A DNA stretch of 64,000 bases from Arthrobacter sp. B6 (GCF_001663775.1 NZ_KV467169.1:537013-601012); one strand, 5' to 3'; numbered from the stretch's first letter, positions 28,728 through 38,194 are shown. Numbers and translations: made by a program. Notes: generated by a model from the sequence alone, not told the origin.

Positions 28728-29057
28728 TTAGTGTTTGCCGTCCTTGGACGGCCCGCTGGCAGCAGGGCGATCCCCAGCCTTTTTTCGATTGCTGGTGAGG
28801 CCATGCATGTGGGAAAGGTAAAAACCTCCGACGGCTCCAAGCAGAGCGCCTGCGAGCACAATCCAGCGCGTTCCCCACAGATAATCCAGACCCCACCCTA
28901 TCAAACTCCAGACGATGATTCCGCCAATTATGTAGCTGAAGACGGCCATCCCGGCGTTGTATCCGCCGTCGTTGTTTTCACTGGACACGCCAGGGGCGGA
29001 ACCGGTTACCCGGGGCTTGGAGGAGCCACTGCTTCCCTCTCGTTTCCGATCAGACAT
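28728..29057 (-). CDS. AtpZ/AtpI-type membrane protein
   Basis: A 109-residue protein with a charged N-terminus, two membrane helices (AVFSYIIGGIIVWSLIGWGLDYL and the stretch including IVLAGALLGAVGGFYL) and a basic tail. GWGLDYLWGTRW resembles the AtpZ family, which with AtpI is implicated in c-ring assembly or divalent cation transport. The ATG at 29057 overlaps the end of the upstream atpI-like gene by 8 bases. Confidence 0.78.
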   Translation of the reverse strand: MSDRKREGSSGSSKPRVTGSAPGVSSENNDGGYNAGMAVFSYIIGGIIVWSLIGWGLDYLWGTRWIVLAGALLGAVGGFYLSHMHGLTSNRKKAGDRPAASGPSKDGKH

Positions 29058-29532
29058 CGCGCGGTTCCTTGGTCTCGGGGTCGTTGTAGATCTGCAGCCG
29101 GGCCTTGCTGAAGCCATAGATCTCGGCAGCCTGCCAAAGCACTACCGCGGCGACGGCACCTGTCAGGAACCAACGGCCGTGCAGCCACTCCGGGGCCCCA
29201 ATAACGAACAGGACAACGGCGAATCCCACGACCTTGACGAAGTACGTCGCAACAAACACGCCAATGGCGCCTGAGGGGTTGCTGCGTCCTACAAAGTGGC
29301 CTACCAGGAGGCTGATCCCGAAGAACACCATCACCAGCAGTCCGCCAGCGGCAGCCGACACGGCGCCGTTCACGCCATCGAGAAGCGCAGCAGCCACTGA
29401 GCACAGGACCAGGCCGGCCGAGGCGGCCAACGAGCTGAGTGCGAGGAGGCGAAGCCACAGCGACCCGGTGGGACCGGAGACGCCAACGGACCCGTTCCCG
29501 GACGCGGATCCGGAGTCGGCGTTGGAGGTCAT
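29050..29532 (-). CDS. AtpI-like membrane protein
   Basis: A 160-residue protein with four predicted membrane helices, encoded first in the atp cluster, where actinobacteria usually have an atpI-like gene. The ATG at 29532 (MTSNADSGS) is chosen; an upstream start at 29559 would add nine residues. Sequence similarity to AtpI cannot be judged by eye beyond topology and the C-terminal YGFSKARLQIY stretch, so the call rests partly on position. Confidence 0.68.
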   Translation of the reverse strand: MTSNADSGSASGNGSVGVSGPTGSLWLRLLALSSLAASAGLVLCSVAAALLDGVNGAVSAAAGGLLVMVFFGISLLVGHFVGRSNPSGAIGVFVATYFVKVVGFAVVLFVIGAPEWLHGRWFLTGAVAAVVLWQAAEIYGFSKARLQIYNDPETKEPRDV

Positions 29533-29634
29533 GTGATCCCAATCGTCGGTACCCGGCAAGCAGCCAGGAGAGGTGGAGGGACAGCTTCAGCTGCCCCTAA
29601 ATTCTACACGAGATAGAAATATTTCCGAACAGGG

Positions 29635-30747
29635 TTACGCCGCCGATTCTTCGCTCCTCCGGGTCAGGTAGGGCCACGCCGTTACGAGGCCCATTACCAG
29701 GGTCGCAAAAATGTCCACAGACAGCACGATTTGCCAGGGGAAGACGGCAAAGGCCAGGCCGCCGAAGGAGAGGACGCCAGTCCATAGGTACATCAGGATC
29801 ACCGCGGTCCGGTGCGAATAGCCGATGTCCAGCAGTTTGTGATGGAGGTGGCCGCGGTCCGCGGACCACGGCGAACGGCCGCGGGCTGTCCTCCTGACGA
29901 CGGCAAGGCCCAAGTCAAGCAAGGGCAGGAAGAGCACAGCGAACGGCAGCAGGATGGGTATGACGGTGGAGATACCGTTGGCGCGGTCGTACAGCCCTGA
30001 GGTGATCTGGCCTGTGGAGACGATGCCGGCAGATGACATCAGCAGCCCGAGCAGCATGGCCCCCGAGTCGCCCATGAAGATTTTCGAGGGGAACCAGTTA
30101 TGCGGCAGGAACCCGATGCAACTGCCCACCAGGACTGCAGTCAGGAGGGTAGCCAGGTCAGAATAGTCGAGAAGTACGGCATTCCGGTGGACCCAGTACG
30201 CGGTGAAGAAAAACGCGGTCCCGCCGATGATCGCCACACCGGCCGCCAATCCGTCGAGGCCGTCGATGAAGTTGAAGGCGTTCATGGTGGTGACGATGAG
30301 TCCGGCAGTCAGCACTATCCGGACCATCTCGTTCTCCAGGAAGATCGGCTCCGGAACCCAGGGAACAATTGTCATCCGGACTCCCCAGATGGCCACTACA
30401 AGGGCCGCAGCGCTCTGCCCGATGAGCTTGACCCACCAGCGGATATCCAGCAGGTCATCCGCCACGCCCACCAGGACGATCAGCGCCCCACCGGCCAGGA
30501 CGCCCCACGGCGAGAAGTTGTTTCGGTAGATGTCCTTGACGAAGAAAGATTGGCTGGCCACGATCAGGGCCACCATCACGCCAAGGAAAATGGCAACGCC
30601 GCCAAGCCGCGATACCGGCGTCGAATGCATGTCGCGGCTTCGGATGGGCATGTGGAGTTCAAGCCGGTTTCCGATGACCCGGGCACCCCAAGTGGCCGAG
30701 TAGGACACGACGGCAGCCGTCAAGCCCATAAGCAGGTACATAATCAT
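29635..30747 (-). CDS. WecA/MraY-family polyprenyl-phosphate sugar-1-phosphate transferase
   Basis: Attaches a sugar 1-phosphate, probably GlcNAc-1-P, to a polyprenyl phosphate to start a cell-wall glycan. The 370-residue protein has about 11 membrane helices. Family motifs: VADDLLDIRW (Asp-rich), FNFIDGLDGLAAG, KIFMGDSGA, and RGHLHHKLLDIG with the His cluster. The ATG at 30747 is used; the longer upstream frame is Arg/His-rich and non-coding in look. In mycobacteria the rfe/wecA gene also precedes atp. Confidence 0.92.
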   Translation of the reverse strand: MIMYLLMGLTAAVVSYSATWGARVIGNRLELHMPIRSRDMHSTPVSRLGGVAIFLGVMVALIVASQSFFVKDIYRNNFSPWGVLAGGALIVLVGVADDLLDIRWWVKLIGQSAAALVVAIWGVRMTIVPWVPEPIFLENEMVRIVLTAGLIVTTMNAFNFIDGLDGLAAGVAIIGGTAFFFTAYWVHRNAVLLDYSDLATLLTAVLVGSCIGFLPHNWFPSKIFMGDSGAMLLGLLMSSAGIVSTGQITSGLYDRANGISTVIPILLPFAVLFLPLLDLGLAVVRRTARGRSPWSADRGHLHHKLLDIGYSHRTAVILMYLWTGVLSFGGLAFAVFPWQIVLSVDIFATLVMGLVTAWPYLTRRSEESAA

Positions 30748-31052
30748 GCGATGGCGGCCGTTTCGTCGGTGCCTGCCGCGGCTCCTGGAGCTGTGACAGT
30801 GCTGGGCAGCCACATCATTGGCTGTTCCGTGGTCGATGGGCTCACTGGCCGGGGATCTGTTCTTCGATAAATGAAACTTCTCCGTCGCCGGGCGCGCAGC
30901 AGGCAGTGCTTTTTTCGTGTACGCAGTGCCTTACAGGGCTGTATTACAGTGGACTCTAGTCAAAGATACTAGCGCCAACGGCTTCATGGCTTCGCGCCAC
31001 ACGGCGCACTGCGAGCGGGGAATTCCCTGTCAGCCATGCTGAAAGGAAGTCC
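30748..31052. other. Divergent intergenic region between wecA-like and GT2 genes
   Basis: 305 bases without a gene, carrying the control regions of two divergent genes. GATACT (30965-30970) with TTACAG (30944-30949) is a weak candidate promoter for the GT2 gene (15-base spacer). CTAGT...ACTAG (30956-30960 and 30968-30972) is a short inverted repeat over the same place. No clear promoter is visible for the wecA-atp direction. Confidence 0.4.
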
Positions 31053-31949
31053 ATGACCCCCCGTATTGCTGTTGCTGCGGTGACCTTCGACCGTCACCGC
31101 GAACTGTCCATTCTGTTGGACGCCATCAACGCACAGTCCGTAACAGTGGATAGCATTTGCCTCATTGACAGCGGCACGAGTCCCGCACGTGACGTAGCCG
31201 CAACGCATCCCAACGTGGACTACGTCCGTTCGGAGGCCAACCTCGGCGGCGCCGGAGGCTTCGCCCTGGCAGCGCTCAAGGCCGTTGCCAGCGGGGCCGA
31301 ATGGATCTGGATGATGGATGATGACGCCGAACCGGCGGACCCGGAATGCCTGGCCATCCTGCTTCGCGAAGCTGAGGCCCGTGACCTCGAAGCCGTGGTT
31401 CCCCTCGTTGTCGCACCCGGCCAGCCCGACCGGCTGTCCTTCTTCTTCCGGCTTGACGGAAAAGTCACGCATGACCGTGCGGAGGTAGAGAAAGTGGGCT
31501 TCCTGCCGGATGACGGGCACTTCTTTAACGGTGCTCTGATCCGATCGGATGTCTTCTTCAAGGTGGGCCTGCCGGACATGCGCCTCTTCATCCGTGGCGA
31601 TGAAGTGGACTTCACGATTCGGCTCCGCAAGGCAGGCATCCGGTTCGGCACCGCAACCACCACGGCCATCACGCATCCGCATGCTTTCTCGGAAACCAAG
31701 CACGTCTATGGCGCCGGCTGGCATGTCATCGTGCCGGAGTCGGCTTTCAAGCGCTATTACTACTACCGCAACCGCGGCTACCTGATCCGCCGCTATTTCC
31801 GGATCAAGTCGTTCGTGGCCGATGTCGGCGGCTATGCCGGCTATTTTGTCCAGCGCCGGGACCTGGCCGGGTTCCTGGACTGGGCCAGGTCCTTCACCAC
31901 GGGCCTGCGTGCCAAGGGATTCGCTCCCCTGGAGGACCAGAAGTTCTAG
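31053..31949 (+). CDS. Glycosyltransferase family 2 (GlfT1-like)
   Basis: A 298-residue cytoplasmic GT-A enzyme. The N-terminus (RIAVAAVTFDRHREL) binds the nucleotide; WMMDDDAEP (residues 87-94) holds the metal-binding DxD; HFFNGALI and RGDEVDFTIRLRKAG supply the catalytic base region. Length and motif pattern resemble actinobacterial galactofuranosyltransferases of the GlfT1 type, which build the linker of wall galactan; donor and acceptor are inferred. A good ribosome site (GAAAGGAAG) precedes the ATG. It is the only plus-strand gene between 17 and 44 kb, and its TAG stop shares the palindrome CTAG with the stop of the convergent gene. Confidence 0.85.
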   Translation: MTPRIAVAAVTFDRHRELSILLDAINAQSVTVDSICLIDSGTSPARDVAATHPNVDYVRSEANLGGAGGFALAALKAVASGAEWIWMMDDDAEPADPECLAILLREAEARDLEAVVPLVVAPGQPDRLSFFFRLDGKVTHDRAEVEKVGFLPDDGHFFNGALIRSDVFFKVGLPDMRLFIRGDEVDFTIRLRKAGIRFGTATTTAITHPHAFSETKHVYGAGWHVIVPESAFKRYYYYRNRGYLIRRYFRIKSFVADVGGYAGYFVQRRDLAGFLDWARSFTTGLRAKGFAPLEDQKF

Positions 31950-32704
31950 GCGGTTCGTCTGAGGCGGCGTCGGGCAAGCAGCCACAGCAGCACCCACGGC
32001 TCACCGAAAACACGGTAGGCCACCCTCCTCGGGTGCAGAAGCAGGCGCCAGGCCCACTCAAGCCCCAACCGTCCCAGCCAGCGGGGAGCCAGCTTCTGGA
32101 CTCCGGCGATCTGCTCAATCGCTCCGCCCACGGTGCAGTAGATGGCCGGTGGAAGGGTGTCCAGCCTGCGCTGCAGCACTGATTCCTGCAAAGGCATGCC
32201 CAGTCCCAGCAGTACAAGCTGGGGACGCTGTCCGATGAGCCAGGCGGCGGCGTTGTCCTCGACGTCGTCGTTCCAGCCTTCGCCGGGAAAACCTGTGACC
32301 GTGGCGGACGGGACAATGCCTTCCAGCCTTGCCACGGCCTTGGCGTTCGCCTCGGTTCCGGCCCCGACCACCGCGATCCGTTCCAGTCCTGCCAGCTGCC
32401 CCAATGCAGGGATCCAGTCGGTTGAGCCAAGGCGGTACTCCATGACAGGCCCGGATGCCTGGCCGGTGCGGCTCCACAGCCAAAGCACCGGCGCACCGTC
32501 CAGGAGCACAACGTCGCTGTCCTCATAGAGCCGGCGGAAGCCGGGATCGGAGTGCGTCAGTGTCACGCTGTGAAGGTTATGGCCGACGACGGTCCGCGTC
32601 CGGCCGTCGCCCACGAACCCTTCGAGCACACTCATCAGCTCGTCAACTTTCAGGGGCGTGGCGTCGACTCCCAGGACCGGGATGCGCTGTCGGAGCAGGG
32701 TCAT
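31946..32704 (-). CDS. WecG/TagA/CpsF-family glycosyltransferase
   Basis: About 252 residues. The family is recognised by VVGHNLHSVTLTH, YEDSDVVLLDGAPVLW with the conserved Asp, RLGSTDWIP, and LVLLGLGMPLQE. TagA/WecG enzymes transfer ManNAc or related sugars to the lipid-linked GlcNAc made by WecA-type enzymes, so it probably works with the WecA-like protein and the GT2 nearby. The ATG at 32704 shares a base with the tsaC stop; GTG one codon earlier gives a 4-base overlap. Confidence 0.88.
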   Translation of the reverse strand: MTLLRQRIPVLGVDATPLKVDELMSVLEGFVGDGRTRTVVGHNLHSVTLTHSDPGFRRLYEDSDVVLLDGAPVLWLWSRTGQASGPVMEYRLGSTDWIPALGQLAGLERIAVVGAGTEANAKAVARLEGIVPSATVTGFPGEGWNDDVEDNAAAWLIGQRPQLVLLGLGMPLQESVLQRRLDTLPPAIYCTVGGAIEQIAGVQKLAPRWLGRLGLEWAWRLLLHPRRVAYRVFGEPWVLLWLLARRRLRRTA

Positions 32705-33570
32705 CACGCTTTTGGCTCCTGTTTGGGCCCGGCAGGCTCCGCGCCGGCTGCGCCTGCGGAAGGTTCATCTGCAGTTTCGTTTATCGGAGCTACAGCCACC
32801 GGAATTTCATCGGCGGAACGGTCATCGCCTGGAGTTTCAGGCACCGCAGCGTCGTCCACGGGAGCTTCAGTCACCGGAGGTTCGTCGGCCGGTTCTTCAG
32901 CCATCGGGATTTCGCCTAGCCCCAGCACTCCGGGAACGTGCTCCCGCAGCTGCTGCAGGGAGACGGCACCGTTCCGGACCACGCGGAGCAGGGGTCCGGT
33001 GGCATCAACAATCGTCGAAGGAACACCCTCGGTGCCCTCCAGGGGTCGGAATCCGCCTTCAAGGTAGACCTCCACCGACTCGGCAAGCTGCTCCCGCGCC
33101 TCGGCCGCGGTTTGCGCGGCGGCGTGGCCGGTCCGGTTGGCCGACGAAACCGCGAGCGGGCCGGTCAGCGTGAGCAGTTCCTGGGCCACCTCGTCGGCGG
33201 GCATCCGCAGGGCGACGGTTCCCTTGGTGTCACCCAGGTCCCAGTCCAGGGACGGCTGGGCGTGCAGGATCAGCGTCAGCCCGCCGGGCCAGAATGCTTC
33301 CGCGAGTTTCCGGGCGTCCGCGGACACATCGGTGGCGAGCCCGTCCAGGGCATTGATCCGCGGGATGAGCACCGGCGGCGGCATGCTGCGGCCACGTCCC
33401 TTGGAAACCAGCAGCATGGTGACAGCCTGCGGCGAAAAGGCATCGGCGGCGATTCCATAGACCGTGTCCGTGGGAAACACCACGCACTTCTTTTCGCTGA
33501 TGGCGCGCTGGGCGTGTTCCAGCCCCAGGGCGCGCTGATCGTCTGACGTGCAGTTGTAGGTTGTGGTCAC
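32704..33570 (-). CDS. tsaC: Threonylcarbamoyl-AMP synthase (Sua5/YwlC/TsaC) with acidic tail
   Basis: Makes threonylcarbamoyl-AMP from Thr, bicarbonate and ATP for t6A37 of tRNAs. The core (residues 1-217) has VVFPTDTVYGIAADA, the KGR loop (SKGRGRSMP), WPGGLTLIL, VALRMPAD and SSANRTGHAA. A Pro/Glu/Asp/Ala-rich tail of about 70 residues (218-288) follows with imperfect repeats (EEPADEPPVTEAPVDD, DEIPVAVAPINETADEP). It is not the Sua5 C-terminal domain and looks disordered. The gene is encoded 15 bases after prmC. Confidence 0.93.
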   Translation of the reverse strand: MTTTYNCTSDDQRALGLEHAQRAISEKKCVVFPTDTVYGIAADAFSPQAVTMLLVSKGRGRSMPPPVLIPRINALDGLATDVSADARKLAEAFWPGGLTLILHAQPSLDWDLGDTKGTVALRMPADEVAQELLTLTGPLAVSSANRTGHAAAQTAAEAREQLAESVEVYLEGGFRPLEGTEGVPSTIVDATGPLLRVVRNGAVSLQQLREHVPGVLGLGEIPMAEEPADEPPVTEAPVDDAAVPETPGDDRSADEIPVAVAPINETADEPSAGAAGAEPAGPKQEPKA

Positions 33571-33585
33571 TGTTTTATTCTTTCA

Positions 33586-34452
33586 TCACTCGCGGTGCGG
33601 CCCGGACAGCACGGCACTGGTTGCGCGTTCCTTACCGTTGAGGTCCAGGTGTGTGCTGATTCCGCTCCACACGCCGGACCGCGACAACATCGTCTTGATC
33701 CAGCCGGCCTGGACCTCTGCATGTTCCATCACGAAGTAGCCGCCGGGAACCAGCAGCCGGGCAGCGGAGGCTGCCGCCGCCGTCGGGAGTTCCATGCCGT
33801 CCGCTCCCCCGCCGTACAAGGCTTCCGGCGGATCGTGGAGCGCAACCTCCGGTTCGTTGGGGATGGCTTCTGCCGGGATGTAGGGCGGATTCGAAATGAC
33901 GACGTCGAAGGTTCCGTTGAGTTCGGGCAGCGCGTCCCGCAGGTCTCCCAGGACGAGTTCCACTCCGAGGGGCGACAGGTTCTTCGCGGCCCATGCGTGC
34001 GCGAAGGGACTGTACTCCACGGCATGCACCTCCGCGCCGGGAACCTCGTGGGCAATGGAACCGGCGATCGCCCCGGAGCCGGTGCCCAAATCCACAATCC
34101 GCGGGTGTTCCATGCCTTTGACGTAGTCAATGACCAACTGGACCACGGACTCAGTTTCGGGCCGCGGGACAAACACGCCAGGCCCGACGGCGAGTTCCAA
34201 ATAACGGAAGTGCGCAACTCCGGTGATGTGCTGCAGCGGGATCCGTTGCGCCCGTTCGGCCACCAAGTCGTCGTAGCCCACCGGTGCCGGAGATTCCCCC
34301 AGCATCATGGCCCGGAGCCGGCCGAGGCCTACTCCGAGCAGGTGGTCGGCGAGCAGTTCCGCGTCCACGCGGGGGCTGGGGACGCCGGCTTGCTTCAGGA
34401 TGGCCGTCGCCTCCCTGACGGCCGCCGCGAGGGTCCGCTCCGTACCAGGCAT
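33586..34452 (-). CDS. prmC: Peptide chain release factor N5-glutamine methyltransferase
   Basis: Methylates the Gln of the GGQ motif of release factors. The 288-residue protein has the N-terminal helical domain (RVDAELLADHLLGV, then PLQHITGVAHF), the SAM site (IVDLGTGSGAIAG) and the catalytic NPPYIP motif. It lies 12 bases downstream of prfA, its substrate's gene. Confidence 0.96.
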   Translation of the reverse strand: MPGTERTLAAAVREATAILKQAGVPSPRVDAELLADHLLGVGLGRLRAMMLGESPAPVGYDDLVAERAQRIPLQHITGVAHFRYLELAVGPGVFVPRPETESVVQLVIDYVKGMEHPRIVDLGTGSGAIAGSIAHEVPGAEVHAVEYSPFAHAWAAKNLSPLGVELVLGDLRDALPELNGTFDVVISNPPYIPAEAIPNEPEVALHDPPEALYGGGADGMELPTAAAASAARLLVPGGYFVMEHAEVQAGWIKTMLSRSGVWSGISTHLDLNGKERATSAVLSGPHRE

Positions 34453-34464
34453 GTCAACAGGCGG

Positions 34465-35538
34465 CTATTCGCCGATGGCGTCCAGGCGTGCCTGTTCGTC
34501 CATCTCGATGGCGGACTGGATCACGGGCTCAAGGTCGCCGTTCATGACCTGGTCCAGGTTGTACGCCTTGTAGCCGGTGCGGTGGTCCGCGATCCTGTTT
34601 TCCGGGTAGTTGTAAGTGCGGATGCGCTCAGAGCGGTCCATGGTGCGGATCTGAGACTTGCGCTGGGCCGAGTTCTCGGCGTCGATCTGCTCCTGCTGGT
34701 GCGCCAGGATGCGGGCCCGGAGGACACGCATGCCTGCTTCGCGGTTCTGCAGCTGCGACTTTTCGTTCTGCATCGCCACGACGATCCCCGTGGGAAGGTG
34801 GGTGATGCGGACGGCGGAGTCGGTGGTGTTCACGGACTGCCCACCAGGCCCCGAGGACCGGTAGACATCGATCTTGAGGTCGTTCTGGTTGATCTCGAGC
34901 TCTTCCGGCTCGTCAACTTCCGGCAGGACAAGGACACCGGCAGCCGAGGTGTGGATACGGCCCTGCGATTCCGTAACGGGCACACGCTGAACGCGGTGCA
35001 CACCCCCCTCGAACTTGAGCCGGGCATAAACACCTTCGGCGGGATCGTTGGAGTTGCCTTTGACGGCCATCTGGACGTCTTTGTACCCGCCCAGGTCAGA
35101 TTCGGTGGCGGAGATGAGTTCGGTCTTCCAGCCGCGCGATTCCGCGTACCGGGTGTACATCCGCAGCAGGTCGCCGGCGAACAGCGCTGCCTCGTCGCCG
35201 CCTTCACCGCCCTTGACTTCAAGGATCACGTTGCGGGCATCGTCAGGGTCACGGGGAATCAGCAGCCGGCGGAGTTTGGCCGACGCCGCCTCCATGGCGG
35301 CCTCCAGTTCAGGCACCTCAGCGGCGAACTCCGGATCTTCGGCAGCCATCTCCTTGGCCGCGGCAAGATCATCCTGCAGGCCTTCCCACTTGTGGTAGGC
35401 CTCCACAATGCCGTTCAGCTGGGCAGACCGCCGCCCCAGCTTCCGGGCCAGCCGCTGGTCAGCATAAACAGCAGGATCACCAAGCTGCGCCTGGATAGCA
35501 TCATGCTCATCAAGCAGGCCCTGTACGGACTCAAACAT
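34465..35538 (-). CDS. prfA: Peptide chain release factor 1
   Basis: Recognises UAA/UAG and triggers peptide release, 357 residues. [13 protein letters not shown] carries the GGQ that PrmC methylates; [20 protein letters not shown] and [15 protein letters not shown] are conserved RF1 segments. It lies downstream of rho, separated by 183 bases that contain a nested inverted repeat rather than the rpmE gene found at this place in mycobacteria. Confidence 0.98.
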   Translation of the reverse strand: MFESVQGLLDEHDAIQAQLGDPAVYADQRLARKLGRRSAQLNGIVEAYHKWEGLQDDLAAAKEMAAEDPEFAAEVPELEAAMEAASAKLRRLLIPRDPDDARNVILEVKGGEGGDEAALFAGDLLRMYTRYAESRGWKTELISATESDLGGYKDVQMAVKGNSNDPAEGVYARLKFEGGVHRVQRVPVTESQGRIHTSAAGVLVLPEVDEPEELEINQNDLKIDVYRSSGPGGQSVNTTDSAVRITHLPTGIVVAMQNEKSQLQNREAGMRVLRARILAHQQEQIDAENSAQRKSQIRTMDRSERIRTYNYPENRIADHRTGYKAYNLDQVMNGDLEPVIQSAIEMDEQARLDAIGE

Positions 35539-35597
35539 TTCAAAACCTCTTTCGACTCTTACAAGTCTAGTAACGCGAAACGGTGGCTTAACGACGA

Positions 35598-35713
35598 ACC
35601 GCTCAAAATATGCCGGCCGGGGAGTGGCTTCGGGCCTGCCGGAGCCGGGTGGCTTGGGATCGTAGATCGCAAGCCACCCGGCGTAGGGGCGGGGCCGGCA
35701 TATTTTGAGCGGT
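35598..35713. repeat. Nested inverted repeat between rho and prfA
   Basis: Two arms of 21 bases (35598-35618 and 35693-35713, beginning ACCGCTCAAAATATG) are exact inverted complements. Inside lies a second hairpin: GCCGGGTGGCTTG (35644-35656) with its exact complement (35670-35682), its loop holding two GATC sites that can pair. The AT-rich part of the outer arm (CAAAATAT) is unlike the surrounding DNA. It could be a MITE/REP-type element, a terminator after rho, or an RNA element ahead of prfA. Confidence 0.85.
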
Positions 35714-35721
35714 GAGCTCAG

Positions 35722-37896
35722 CTACTTGTCGTTATCCGACTTCGCACCAAGCGTCGTCTTCTGGACCTGCATAAGGAACTCGACGTTGCTCTGGGTCTCC
35801 CGGATCTTGTTGGTCAGCAGCTCAAGGCTCTGCTGCGTTTCAAGTCCGGAGAGGACGCGGCGCAGCTTCCACATGATCTTGACTTCCTCGGGAGAAAGCA
35901 GGTTCTCCTCGCGGCGTGTGCCGGACGCGTTGACGTCCACGGCCGGGAAGATTCGCTTGTCCGCGAGCTGACGGGACAGGCGGAGCTCCATGTTGCCTGT
36001 GCCCTTGAACTCTTCGAAGATGACCTCGTCCATCTTGGAACCGGTCTCCACGAGGGCGGTTGCCAGGATGGTCAGCGAGCCGCCATTTTCGATGTTGCGG
36101 GCTGCACCGAAGAACCGCTTCGGCGGGTACAGCGCGGCGGAGTCCACACCACCGGACAGGATGCGGCCGGAGGCCGGTGCTGCCAGGTTGTAGGCGCGGC
36201 CCAGGCGGGTCATGGAGTCAAGGAGGACCACCACGTCCATGCCCATTTCCACGAGGCGCTTGGCGCGTTCGATGGAGAGTTCGGCCACGGTGGTGTGGTC
36301 GTCGGCGGGACGGTCGAAGGTGGAGGCAATGACCTCGCCCTTGACGGTGCGCTGCATGTCCGTGACTTCTTCGGGGCGTTCGTCAACGAGCACCATCATG
36401 AGGTGGACCTCAGGATTGTTGGTGGTGATGGCGTTGGCGATGGACTGCAGGATGAGCGTCTTGCCGGCCTTCGGCGGGGAGACGATCAGGCCGCGCTGGC
36501 CCTTGCCGATCGGGGCAACCAGGTCGATGACGCGGGGCCCGATCTTCTTGGGGTCCGTCTCCAGGCGCAGGCGCTCGGAGGGGTACAGCGGTACCAGCTT
36601 GGCGAACTCGACGCGGTCCTTGAGTTCTTCGGAGGTCTTGCCATTGACTGACGTCACGCGGACCAGGGCGTTGAACTTCTGGCGGGCGGACTGCTGGCTG
36701 CGGTCTTCGCCGTCACGCGGAGCGCGGATGGCGCCAACTACGGCGTCGCCCTTGCGCAGGTTGTACTTCTTGACCTGGGCCAGGGAGACGTATACGTCGT
36801 TCGGGCCCGGGAGGTAACCGGAGGTGCGGATGAACGCGTAGTTCTCCAGGACGTCCAGGATGCCGGCAACGGGCAGCAGGACGTCGTCCTCGGTGACCTC
36901 GACGTCGTCGACGTCCGGTCCCTGCGCGCGTCCCCGACGGCGGTCGTTCCGGTCGCGGAAACGGTCGTTGCGGGAGTTGTCCCGGCTGTCCTGGCCGCCT
37001 GAGCGGTCATTGCGGTCGTTCCGGTCCCGGCGGTTGCGGCGGTTCCGGCGGCTTCCGCCGTCTGCCTCGTCGCTGTCGCGGGTGTCGTCACGGCGGGTGC
37101 CTTCACGCTGGCCGGCCTCGCGGCTGCCTGCGTTGTCGCGGCCGCCGTCGGTTGTCTCCCGAACGGCCGTGTCGCGGGCGCCGCGGGTACGTCCGCCTTC
37201 ACGGCGGTCCGATCGCTGGCCGTCGCCGGACTCCGCACCCTGGGCGTCGGTGCGCTGGGTTTCGGTGCGCGGGGTTTCGGTGCGCTGGGCCTCCGCGCGC
37301 GGGGCTTCTGCCTGGCGCTGTTCGGCGGCCGGCTGTTCTGCCGGAGCTTCAGCGGCCTCGGCAGCCTGCGGGGCACTGGCCGCTGCTTCACCGCGGCGGC
37401 GGTTGCGGGTGCGCGGCTGGCGGCGTTCGCCGGTGCCTTCCGCTGACTCGCCGGATTCGGCGGGCTGGGCCACCGGAGCTTCAGCCGGGCTGGCGGCCGG
37501 GGCCTCGGTTGCTGTCGCGGCGGGGGCGGCAACCACTCCATCGCTGACGGCGCGACGGCTGCGTCCACGCCCACGGGCACGGGTTCCCTCTGCGGCCGGA
37601 GCCTCAGCAGTCTCAGCAGCGGCAGGCGCGGCAGCAACGGGGCTTTCAGTCGCCTTTTCGGCAGCCTTGGCCGGTGCCTTGGTGGCGGGAGTGCCTGCGC
37701 GATGGGCCGAAATGGCCGATACAAGGTCCCCCTTGCGCATGCGGGATCCGCCGGAAATACCCAGCTGGCTGGCGAGAGCCTGCAGCTGGGCGAGCTTCAG
37801 GCCGGCAAGGCCGCTGCTCTTGGCGGGTGCGGCCGGTGATTCGGCAGCAGAAGATGATAGTTCCACAGCTGGTGACAGCTCAGTGGTTTCGGTCAC
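35722..37896 (-). CDS. rho: Transcription termination factor Rho with large N-terminal insertion
   Basis: Hexameric RNA translocase that ends transcripts. The 724-residue protein has a Rho-N helical domain ([20 protein letters not shown], about 30-62), an inserted region of about 260 residues that is first Ala/Pro/Glu-rich and then very rich in Arg/Asp/Asn/Gly, the cold-shock-like RNA-binding domain ([20 protein letters not shown]), and the RecA-like core with Walker A SPPKAGKT and [13 protein letters not shown]. Such insertions are known in Micrococcus luteus and other actinobacteria and help Rho act on GC-rich RNA. The GTG start follows a GGGGGAAGGA site. Confidence 0.97.
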   Translation of the reverse strand: MTETTELSPAVELSSSAAESPAAPAKSSGLAGLKLAQLQALASQLGISGGSRMRKGDLVSAISAHRAGTPATKAPAKAAEKATESPVAAAPAAAETAEAPAAEGTRARGRGRSRRAVSDGVVAAPAATATEAPAASPAEAPVAQPAESGESAEGTGERRQPRTRNRRRGEAAASAPQAAEAAEAPAEQPAAEQRQAEAPRAEAQRTETPRTETQRTDAQGAESGDGQRSDRREGGRTRGARDTAVRETTDGGRDNAGSREAGQREGTRRDDTRDSDEADGGSRRNRRNRRDRNDRNDRSGGQDSRDNSRNDRFRDRNDRRRGRAQGPDVDDVEVTEDDVLLPVAGILDVLENYAFIRTSGYLPGPNDVYVSLAQVKKYNLRKGDAVVGAIRAPRDGEDRSQQSARQKFNALVRVTSVNGKTSEELKDRVEFAKLVPLYPSERLRLETDPKKIGPRVIDLVAPIGKGQRGLIVSPPKAGKTLILQSIANAITTNNPEVHLMMVLVDERPEEVTDMQRTVKGEVIASTFDRPADDHTTVAELSIERAKRLVEMGMDVVVLLDSMTRLGRAYNLAAPASGRILSGGVDSAALYPPKRFFGAARNIENGGSLTILATALVETGSKMDEVIFEEFKGTGNMELRLSRQLADKRIFPAVDVNASGTRREENLLSPEEVKIMWKLRRVLSGLETQQSLELLTNKIRETQSNVEFLMQVQKTTLGAKSDNDK

Positions 37897-38134
37897 GAAG
37901 GATCCTTCCCCCTCGACGGCGTCCAGACTGGGAGCTGGACGCGATGATTTGATCTGGGCTGCAGTTCAGATCTGTAGCCGGATTGTTCGGCCTTGCCGGT
38001 TGGATTTCGGCCAGCAGGGCCGGATACTGATCACCTCACGCTCCGATTAATGGCGGAACGCTGGACTGACGGTTCAGGGGCAGACACTTCATGCTGCAGA
38101 TTCCTGCGACAGACCAAGCAGGTGGCACCGGAAA

Positions 38135-38163
38135 ATATTGCGCAGTAGGAGATCAAATAACAA
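38135..38163 (-). promoter_or_regulatory. Candidate rho promoter and long leader
   Basis: On the minus strand TTGTTA (38158-38163), a 17-base spacer and CAATAT (38135-38140) form a plausible sigma-70-type promoter about 240 bases before the rho start. The leader (37897 to about 38128) holds no gene that I can see; rho is often regulated by early termination in its own leader, which this length would allow. Confidence 0.5.
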
Positions 38164-38194
38164 CTGAATGCAGCTGCAGATCAGATAGGCGGAA

